Assembly: GCA_002718995.2 (NCBI GenBank)
Contig: PBGL02000011.1
Span: forward strand, 1-64,000
Length of the DNA: 64,000 nt
Direction: 5' to 3'
Origin: Methanobacteriota archaeon
GTDB taxonomy: Archaea > Thermoplasmatota > Poseidoniia > Poseidoniales > Thalassarchaeaceae
Part shown: positions 57,207 through 64,000 of the stretch, piece by piece
How the letters are laid out: every line of letters begins with the position of its first letter
Numbering within the stretch: position 1 is the stretch's first letter
Notes under the pieces: generated by a model
Told to the model about the DNA's origin: nothing
The model's input: the letters and a program-made list of their open reading frames with translations, nothing else
Databases searched by the model: none
Made by a program: the position numbers and the translations under genes

Positions 57207-59105
57207 ATGGATGAAGAGAATGTTTCTCCCGGAGAAAAGGGAGCGTCCATTACAGCAATCAGTAGGGACGATTCTGATATCTCCGACCAGAAGCAGTTGG
57301 TAGGGAGGAAAATCTGGAGAATTTTTCCCTATGTGAAGAGGTACTGGAGAAGGGCTCTGGGGGGGATACTGGCCAATGGCGGTGCAAGGGCCTTCGACCT
57401 GATACCTTTCATTGCCATAGGGATGGCAGCCGATTACTACAGGGACGGAACATTCACCGATTCGAGGATTCAATCCATTGTGACCTCCGAATCGATCCCC
57501 TCCATAGGCGTGATTAGTTCGGAGGAACTCGGTTTTGGCCTCCTAATCCTCTCATGCTTCACCTTCCTGGCCTTCTTCCAAGGGTTGAGCAATCAACTGT
57601 GGCAGTCCACTGCTTACAAGGCCCAGCACGATATCAGGATGGACGCAACTAACTCTCTGATGGCTATGGAAGCTTCATACTTCGAGACCAGGCAAATAGG
57701 AAATCTGATGTCAGTTCTTTCTGCTGACGTAGCCCAGTTAGAGGATATAATTTCGGACGCGAGCACCAGCATGATAAGAATCGCAATTACATTCTCCACG
57801 GCCTTTGGAATCATGTTTTGGATGTCGCCAACATTGGCGTTGATCCTGTTCATGCCACTAGTTCTCATCGTTCCAATGGTCGTGTGGTTCTCTACCAGAG
57901 TCCAGAGGAAGTATAGAAAGCAGAGGGAGAGCACAGGCGGAATCGTCGCGATTCTCGAAAACGTACTTTCTGGAATAACAGTAGTTCAGGCATACAATGC
58001 AACCGGCTTTGAAGGATCAAGGATTGATAGGCAGAGTGGTAACTATCGGGACCAAGCAATTCATGCAGCCAGTCTGAGGAACAGATTTATCCCCGGAATT
58101 TACGTTGTGGCAGGCTTGTCTTTCGGACTCCTAGTTTCAGCAGGAGGGTGGGTACTGCAGTCAGGAGATATTACAATTGGCCAGTTCGTAACGTTCCTCC
58201 TGATTTCAACCAGGATGACTATGCCCATGTTCATCCTCGGAATGCTACTAAACCAGCTTCAGAAAGGCGAGGCGGCCTCTAAGAGGGTGTTCGCAATCAT
58301 CGATTTAGAACCGTCTATTTTCGACCGCCAAGACGCCATTCCGTTAGACGGCCAAATAGAATCAGTGACGTTCGAAGATGTCACATTCTCCTATCCAACG
58401 TCCGAGTCAAATGTCCTGAATGGCATATCGTTCAATGTCGAATCCGGCGACTTTCTCGGTGTCATGGGTCATACAGGTGCTGGAAAGAGCACGATACTGA
58501 AGCTAATCGAGAGATTCTACGAACCACAACATGGAAGGATCCTGATCAATGGGGTGGACATTAATGAGTACTCAATAGAGTCGATAAGGGCGAGAATTGG
58601 ATTTGTGTCACAGGACCCCTTCCTATTCTATGGGACCATCCGTGAGAATGTGGCATACGCTAGGGGCTCAACTGAGGATGAGATTAGTCATGCCCTCGAA
58701 ATGGCTGGGGCCGCAGAGTTCGTCTCCGAACTCACCGATGGAATGGACACTATGGTCGGAGATCGAGGAGTGATGCTTTCCGGTGGCCAGAGGGCTAGGG
58801 TGAGCTTGGCTAGGGCCTTATTGAACGATCCCGATTTACTAATTCTCGACGAAGCAAGCGCCGCTCTAGACGCTGAGACTGAGAAGAAGATTCAACTGTC
58901 CCTCTTCGGGGGTTCCAATGGAAGCAAGAAGAGGATAACCATCGCGGTCGCTCATCGCCTAGCAACCATCAGGAACGCCAACGAGATTGTGGCAATGGTG
59001 GACGGAGCGATAGTAGAGAGGGGAGGGCACAAAGATCTCCTGTCCAACGAAAACGTATACGCATCTCAGTGGTCAATCCAGACAGGAGAACTAGGCGAGG
59101 GGTGA
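57207..59105 (+). CDS. ABC transporter, fused TM and ATPase domains (MsbA/multidrug-like)
   Basis: Six-TM N-terminus; GVMGHTGAGKSTILKLI; MLSGGQRARVSLARALLNDPDLLILDEASAALDAETE. Confidence 0.95.
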   Translation: MDEENVSPGEKGASITAISRDDSDISDQKQLVGRKIWRIFPYVKRYWRRALGGILANGGARAFDLIPFIAIGMAADYYRDGTFTDSRIQSIVTSESIPSIGVISSEELGFGLLILSCFTFLAFFQGLSNQLWQSTAYKAQHDIRMDATNSLMAMEASYFETRQIGNLMSVLSADVAQLEDIISDASTSMIRIAITFSTAFGIMFWMSPTLALILFMPLVLIVPMVVWFSTRVQRKYRKQRESTGGIVAILENVLSGITVVQAYNATGFEGSRIDRQSGNYRDQAIHAASLRNRFIPGIYVVAGLSFGLLVSAGGWVLQSGDITIGQFVTFLLISTRMTMPMFILGMLLNQLQKGEAASKRVFAIIDLEPSIFDRQDAIPLDGQIESVTFEDVTFSYPTSESNVLNGISFNVESGDFLGVMGHTGAGKSTILKLIERFYEPQHGRILINGVDINEYSIESIRARIGFVSQDPFLFYGTIRENVAYARGSTEDEISHALEMAGAAEFVSELTDGMDTMVGDRGVMLSGGQRARVSLARALLNDPDLLILDEASAALDAETEKKIQLSLFGGSNGSKKRITIAVAHRLATIRNANEIVAMVDGAIVERGGHKDLLSNENVYASQWSIQTGELGEG

Positions 59106-59109
59106 TTCC

Positions 59110-59814
59110 TTGGGCGAAGTAGATTGGGTTTGGGTGGAGCCGGGATCAACCTATGTCGGATCGGACAACCGGGCATTGTTGTCAGGTGGTCCACAGCCCC
59201 GACACGAGTCCAGGATAGACTACCGATTTCAAATTTCAAGAGAAATGATCGGCCGAGACGTCGCCGAACCAATGGTCGAGGATGGCGATTCGCAAGTCGC
59301 CTCAGAGTCGGAATGGCAGCTGGCATTTGACAGAGGCGCGATATCAGGGGAAGGCGGAGGTATCGAGGAACTGGCTGATAGGATCAGGGGGAGCTACTGG
59401 GGCAAGATTTGCGACGGCCGACCGTGGTTAGAGGATGACTGGATTGCATTGGCGTGCAGAGGCTGGTTTGGAGGCAAGCCTAGGTCACTTTTCTTGAATA
59501 ATAACGCAAAAAGACCCGATTTCATTCGACTTGTCAGGAGACAAAATGACCCCAGCCCTCTTGCTCCGAGACTTCCCATAATTTCCCCAAACCGTTCTTC
59601 GGTCCTGGTCGAGGAGATTTTGATCATCATGATTATTGGAGTGATCCCCTCATTCATCTGGGCATACTTCAATGCCAGTCCAGGATACATCAGTGAGGGG
59701 TGGCTCAATCTGGTTATGGGCGGTATTTTCATTGGGGTATTCAGTTCAATTTTCTGGAGGCCCCGCCAGAAAACATGGTGGGCAGAGGGCTCGCAGATGT
59801 TTCCAAGAAAGTAA
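59110..59814 (+). CDS. Hypothetical protein with C-terminal TM segments
   Basis: TTG start directly after the ABC transporter; two C-terminal hydrophobic stretches. Confidence 0.6.
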   Translation: MGEVDWVWVEPGSTYVGSDNRALLSGGPQPRHESRIDYRFQISREMIGRDVAEPMVEDGDSQVASESEWQLAFDRGAISGEGGGIEELADRIRGSYWGKICDGRPWLEDDWIALACRGWFGGKPRSLFLNNNAKRPDFIRLVRRQNDPSPLAPRLPIISPNRSSVLVEEILIIMIIGVIPSFIWAYFNASPGYISEGWLNLVMGGIFIGVFSSIFWRPRQKTWWAEGSQMFPRK

Positions 59815-59821
59815 AGGCTCG

Positions 59822-60928
59822 CTAAGAGCCCCTATTCCGATCGTCTATCTGCAACCCGGGACTCCCACTGAATATCCTCCATTTGCCCTTCAGGACTCCC
59901 ATTCCGTAGTTCCAGTGAAGGACGAACGTGACTATGGAAGACAGGAAAATAGTCTGGGGGCTCTTGCTCGGAGAAGCGCCTCTTGAGGACCCAAGCCATG
60001 CAATTAGATTGTAAATCACAATCAGCGATGGAAGCACGTGAACCCCTGCCCTTGGCCACCCCATGGGAACTGTGGACAGCCTGATGTCCCAGAATTCCGG
60101 CCAAGCTAGGCCTCCGTTCGCAAGGCCCCAGAAGAAGAATGCAAAGGCTACCATGACGATTGGAGGGAACGCAGCAACCATTGTGTGTGTGGGGGCGTGA
60201 AGTTCTGGGTACCTGTTGCTGGCAAGGGTCCTCACCATCCCGTAGTTCCTAATCTGCTGCTTAACTCTCGAGAGCCCTCTCCGACGATGCCACATAATCG
60301 CTTCTCTGTCCGTCCACAGGATATGGCCCGAGGAGGTGATCCTATGATCGAGCATAACGTCCTCAGCCCCTATCGCACCTTCGTCAAATCCTCCGACTTC
60401 AGTGAGTACCGATCTCCGATAACCGGAATTCACCCCGGGCAACTGAGAAGTCCTCTCAAGTTCGAATTTACCTCTCTTTCCATAGTTAGTTCCTGCTGTG
60501 AAAATCGTGCTACTGAAAGCCACATCAATAACTCTCTGTGTAAGGGTTGACTCCTCAACAGGAGCGAAGTTAGGCCCTCCAACACCCGCTACATCATCCC
60601 TATCAAACCACCTGATAAGATTGGATGCCCATTCCTCTGGGACAATTACATCATCGTCCGTGAAGAGGACTATCTCAGATTCCGTCTCCTCTATTGCAAT
60701 GTTACACGCATCGGCACGTGTCTTGGATCCACGGTCGTCTATATGCCTAATTCCACGAGATTCAGCCTCTTCCTTACCCGCATCTCTCGACGGGCCAACT
60801 ACTACGATTTCCATGTCCGGGTACGTCTGGGAAAGAAGCCCATCCAAAGTAACCCCCAGTTCTTCCGCGTTCCCAATGCTGGGTACGATTACGCAGACTG
60901 AGCGGGTCATGTGCTGCCGTCGCCCCAT
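59822..60928 (-). CDS. Family 2 glycosyltransferase
   Basis: VCVIVPSIGNAEELGVTLDGLLSQTYPDMEIVVVG; ESEIVLFTDDDVIVPEEWASNLIRWF; C-terminal TM segments. Confidence 0.92.
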   Translation of the reverse strand: MGRRQHMTRSVCVIVPSIGNAEELGVTLDGLLSQTYPDMEIVVVGPSRDAGKEEAESRGIRHIDDRGSKTRADACNIAIEETESEIVLFTDDDVIVPEEWASNLIRWFDRDDVAGVGGPNFAPVEESTLTQRVIDVAFSSTIFTAGTNYGKRGKFELERTSQLPGVNSGYRRSVLTEVGGFDEGAIGAEDVMLDHRITSSGHILWTDREAIMWHRRRGLSRVKQQIRNYGMVRTLASNRYPELHAPTHTMVAAFPPIVMVAFAFFFWGLANGGLAWPEFWDIRLSTVPMGWPRAGVHVLPSLIVIYNLIAWLGSSRGASPSKSPQTIFLSSIVTFVLHWNYGMGVLKGKWRIFSGSPGLQIDDRNRGS

Positions 60929-60953
60929 TAGCCTTCAACGCAGCGCATAGAAG

Positions 60954-61703
60954 TCAGGGGTCATTTGTCACTCTTGGAGCGAGGAAGTAGGTCCAACTTG
61001 CCCCTCCCTCATTGCTGTTCCACGACATCTTGAACGGGAACTTATCCTTGAATTCGACAGAGACGTCCTCAGTTAGGCCAGTGGCCAACTTCTTTGCTAA
61101 TGGCTCTAGAAATTGCAATGAGTAAGTGGAGCTTGTTGGACTTGGTGCGTTAAGCTCGCTAAGCTCACCAGACTCGAAAGAAACAGTCACGCTCTCGCCA
61201 GCTTCCTGATCCGCGGAAACAGTCAACTTGTTCTCTTCGATACTGAGCTTTACTAACTCATTCACCATCTTTGATGCCCTCAGGGCCCTGGAGAGCTTAT
61301 CCGCCCCTATTTTGGCACCATGCTCGTAGCTAATTCCCGGTTCCTTTGCGGAATTCATGGTCCCTACATCGAGCCCACGGAGGATTCGATGGACCTCCCC
61401 AACTCTGACGTTTATCGCACCTACTGCGTCATCATAGTCAATTTCCACCAAGTCCCCTGGTCCTGCAAGGCCCAAAAGGTCCCTCATCTTGCTGAGCTCG
61501 ATTCCGATTTCAACCGGCTCGACCTCATACGTTTCAAAACAGGCATCGCCGATGGTCGCAGACAAAAGTGCCACATGCGACCCATCGACGACTGTTGTGT
61601 GTAGGCCATTCTCGCCCCAGACTAGTTTCGCCTCCTCGGCCAAAACAGAGAGAAGATCAATGATCTCCCTCATCAACTGGGTGTTAGCAGTCACTCTCAG
61701 CAT
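60954..61703 (-). CDS. DNA polymerase sliding clamp (PCNA)
   Basis: IDLLSVLAEEAKLVWGENGLHTTVVDGSHVALLSATI; IGIELSKMRDLLGLAGPGDLVEIDYD; KFPFKMSWNSNEGGASWTYFLAPRV. Confidence 0.93.
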   Translation of the reverse strand: MLRVTANTQLMREIIDLLSVLAEEAKLVWGENGLHTTVVDGSHVALLSATIGDACFETYEVEPVEIGIELSKMRDLLGLAGPGDLVEIDYDDAVGAINVRVGEVHRILRGLDVGTMNSAKEPGISYEHGAKIGADKLSRALRASKMVNELVKLSIEENKLTVSADQEAGESVTVSFESGELSELNAPSPTSSTYSLQFLEPLAKKLATGLTEDVSVEFKDKFPFKMSWNSNEGGASWTYFLAPRVTNDP

Positions 61704-61767
61704 CTCATCACTCGCACTGGTCTGGGCAGGGGGGGTTATTCATCATTCGGAGACTGAACCTGCTCGT

Positions 61768-62148
61768 TCATTGATACTCCCTGAACCTCTTACCACAGTT
61801 TTTGCACGTACAAACCTTGGTCTCTGGCTCATCGGAGCTCCTTGTCTGCATCAGTATGACGTATATCTCATTCAGATCGCATTTAGGGCATCTTATGTCC
61901 CCTACGCGCAGGACTCCCTTGCCACCTTCATCCTCAACAACCTCGGTCAGGTGCTTCAGGTCCTTTGACTCCCCGGATGACCTTGCAGTGCTGAGATCGA
62001 TCGTCTCACCTGTCATCGGGTCGGTGAACTCAGCTCCTTTGCCATCCATCCCGGTAAGCGGCCCCTCATATCCACAGGTGTAGTTAGTGCACCTAATATT
62101 GCCGTTTGGCTCCATGAATCCAAGGGTGCCACATTCGGGGCAGAACAT
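61768..62148 (-). CDS. Transcription factor S (TFS/TFIIS-like)
   Basis: N-terminal CPECG...CTNYTC zinc ribbon and C-terminal CPKCDLNEIYVILMQTRSSDEPETKVCTCKNCGKRFREY. Confidence 0.95.
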   Translation of the reverse strand: MFCPECGTLGFMEPNGNIRCTNYTCGYEGPLTGMDGKGAEFTDPMTGETIDLSTARSSGESKDLKHLTEVVEDEGGKGVLRVGDIRCPKCDLNEIYVILMQTRSSDEPETKVCTCKNCGKRFREYQ

Positions 62149-62241
62149 TTCTCACATCACCTGTCAGTTTACACAGACATAGCAGGGCTGAGTCAACAGA
62201 CTATTCAACTATTCTACAAAAAGGGCCAATTTTGGCCTTCA

Positions 62242-62616
62242 TTATGAAGCAATGGAAAGGGCTGCACGATATCCAAGCCATGCCAAGATCAGGCTTCCAG
62301 CGATACTCATGGTCACATATGCCGCAGCCGTACCCGCCGAATCCTCTGACAACCTAACCGAGTCCATAGCAAAGGTCGACATAGTCGTGAAAGCACCTAA
62401 AATGCCTGTCCCCAGAAGAACCACACTACCCTCACTCATAACCGTCCCAGCTGCGATGACGCCAAAGAGAACACCAAGCATGAGTGATCCAACTAGATTG
62501 ATCGCCAGCGTTGCATACGGCTCTGAGTCAGGCCCAGATACGGTTTGTAAGACATATCTCAGAACCGCTCCGACGGCCCCTCCAATTGCTACCAAGGCCA
62601 GTAGCTTGGTGTCCAT
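62242..62616 (-). CDS. crcB: CrcB/Fluc fluoride channel
   Basis: IGGAVGAVLRYVLQTV; ATLAINLVGSLMLGVLFG; GILGAFTTMSTFAMDSV. Confidence 0.92.
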   Translation of the reverse strand: MDTKLLALVAIGGAVGAVLRYVLQTVSGPDSEPYATLAINLVGSLMLGVLFGVIAAGTVMSEGSVVLLGTGILGAFTTMSTFAMDSVRLSEDSAGTAAAYVTMSIAGSLILAWLGYRAALSIAS

Positions 62617-62706
62617 GATGGTACACGGAAACTAGACGTTTTCATCCCTTCGCTCATTTCCAATATCTTCCGCACCGTTGAAGCGGGGTGACTCAACGCG
62701 TAAGGC

Positions 62707-63711
62707 GTGGAAATACGGTTCGACTGGAGGATGGCGCGAGTCGTCGACCAACAAGGCTCGGTCCTCGATCAATTGGATTGGGGCCCCTCTAGGTCCCCTG
62801 CCGCCCTCGCTACAAGGCTCTCCGATCTCCAATCAGGAAGGATGAGTCCCGAGGCAAGGGCTCTCCGAGATAGGTTTCCAGATGCCGAACCAAATCCACT
62901 TGGTGCCATGGATGACCCAGAATGGCCGGAAAATACGCCTGAAGAGCAAGATTTGTTCTCAGATGCCACCGCGATCCTCGCCCGTAGGGGCGTCGCTGAA
63001 TCTGCAGCGGACAAGGATAGGAGATTGGACATGCTTTCCTCCTCCTCGGTGGAGCTGCGCGCAGCTTGGACCACACAGGAGGCACGGTCAGTGGAGTGGG
63101 CTGGCCTTTTCCTCCCCGACCTCGATTTGGACGGAATGAGGGCGGAGATACCCCAAGCAATCTCCGGGGCCAAAGACATTGATTCGGCTGCAGAGTCCCT
63201 GGGAGTCGATGAACCAACTCACAAGCCCTCGGGGGCTGAGTGGGAGGCAATGAAGTCACAAGCCAGAGGTGTGGTGGAGATATCCTCCAGGCTGGAGTCG
63301 AATGAGGAGGCGACAAAGCAACTGGCCAGGGATTACATTCCAACTCTGAGCTTGCTGGTCGGGCCTCTAGGCGCGGCAAGGATGGTAGTTCTGGCCGGTG
63401 GTAGGGAGAGACTGGCTAGGATGCCAAGCGGAAGCCTGCAGGTCCTGGGGGCCACCGGCGCCATGGCCGCACACAGGAGAGGAGCGCCGCCCCCAAAACA
63501 CTCCCCGATTCTGTTCTCAATGCCCCTGGTAAGCCGCTCACCTAGGTGGGTGAGGGGCAAGGTATCTCGCTTCCTGGCTGGAAAGTGCTCAATCGCAGTA
63601 AGGGTCGACCACTTCGACGGAGAGCCATGGGACGAGGAACAAATAGCCGAGATTCACAGAGAGGCAGAGGGGATCAGAGATAAGTTCCCAAAGCCCCCAA
63701 AGAGGGGCTGA
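62707..63711 (+). CDS. Nop5 (archaeal Nop56/58) C/D RNP core protein
   Basis: IPTLSLLVGPLGAARMVVLAGGRERLARMPSGSLQVLGATGAMAAHRRGAPPPKHSPILFSMPLVSRSPRWVRGKVSRFLAGKCSIAVRVDHFDG. Confidence 0.93.
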   Translation: MEIRFDWRMARVVDQQGSVLDQLDWGPSRSPAALATRLSDLQSGRMSPEARALRDRFPDAEPNPLGAMDDPEWPENTPEEQDLFSDATAILARRGVAESAADKDRRLDMLSSSSVELRAAWTTQEARSVEWAGLFLPDLDLDGMRAEIPQAISGAKDIDSAAESLGVDEPTHKPSGAEWEAMKSQARGVVEISSRLESNEEATKQLARDYIPTLSLLVGPLGAARMVVLAGGRERLARMPSGSLQVLGATGAMAAHRRGAPPPKHSPILFSMPLVSRSPRWVRGKVSRFLAGKCSIAVRVDHFDGEPWDEEQIAEIHREAEGIRDKFPKPPKRG

Positions 63712-63712
63712 C

Positions 63713-64000
63713 ATGCCTCGGAAGCCCATCCTCCTGGGATGGGGGATCAGGAAGGAAGGAAGGTCACTATGGACCAGAAATGCAAATCGTGGAGTCTCCT
63801 TGAGGGGCGAGAGGAGGAAGAGGGACGGAAGAGTCGAATGGAGGCAGTGGAGCCCGAAAAAGTCGAAAGTCGCTGCCGCATTGGTCAGGACCAAGGGAGA
63901 TCCCTCCGAATTGCTTCCGAAGACTGGCTCTACATGCCTGTACCTAGGCGCATCAGCAGGAAGCACCGTGAGCCACATACATGATCACGTATGCGGCTCT
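63713..64000 (+). CDS. Fibrillarin (FlpA-like), truncated by window edge
   Basis: Hand translation MPRKPILLGWGIRKEGRSLWTRNANRGVSLRGERRKRDGRVEWRQWSPKKSKVAAALVRTKGDPSELLPKTGSTCLYLGASAGSTVSHIHDHVCG; overlooked by the ORF track because no stop lies in the window. Confidence 0.92.
   Translation, partial: MPRKPILLGWGIRKEGRSLWTRNANRGVSLRGERRKRDGRVEWRQWSPKKSKVAAALVRTKGDPSELLPKTGSTCLYLGASAGSTVSHIHDHVCGS

Noticed and set aside
57099-57473. Minus-strand 124-aa ORF overlapping tRNA-Gly(TCC) and the ABC transporter start
   Set aside because: Antisense to a good tRNA and a clear CDS; spurious.
62617-62706. Fluoride riboswitch upstream of crcB
   Set aside because: The upstream sequence read on the minus strand lacks the conserved crcB-motif core; no support.
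1-64000. CRISPR array, transposase, integrase, rRNA or prophage signature
   Set aside because: Scanned for regular direct repeats, IS-like proteins and phage genes; none recognised by eye.

Overview
The window looks like a gene-dense, ~50% GC euryarchaeal chromosome segment. The gene content (thermosome, Orc1/Cdc6, PCNA, TFS, Nop5/fibrillarin, Bud32, plus bacterial-type genes such as DnaK, GlpX and ECH/HBD) suggests a marine Thermoplasmata-like lineage (Marine Group II/III), but this is inference from gene content only. I support about 57 protein-coding genes. Two of these run off the window edges and are absent from the ORF track: a C-type-lectin-domain protein at the left edge and fibrillarin at the right edge. 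I also support three tRNA genes, all tRNA-Gly (GCC, CCC, TCC). No CRISPR array, rRNA or transposon was seen. The observations most worth following up are: (1) an Mrp/NBP35 ATPase whose CxxC segment is replaced by a sequence resembling a bacterial Ig-like (Big) repeat; (2) a ~300-nt intergenic region with many nested complementary stems and a possible pseudoknot, which may be an unassigned structured RNA; (3) a divergent TBP-fold protein in a small conserved-looking operon; (4) an 874-aa winged-helix protein divergent from a coupled pair of small wHTH proteins, with three copies of TTTAGTTAC between them; (5) a BoxB/PaaA-like oxygenase cluster with a beta-oxidation module; (6) a PPAT + DUF359 (dephospho-CoA kinase) fusion; (7) a SelB/EF-Tu-like protein without a recognisable P-loop; (8) a PAP2 membrane domain fused to a probable beta-propeller.
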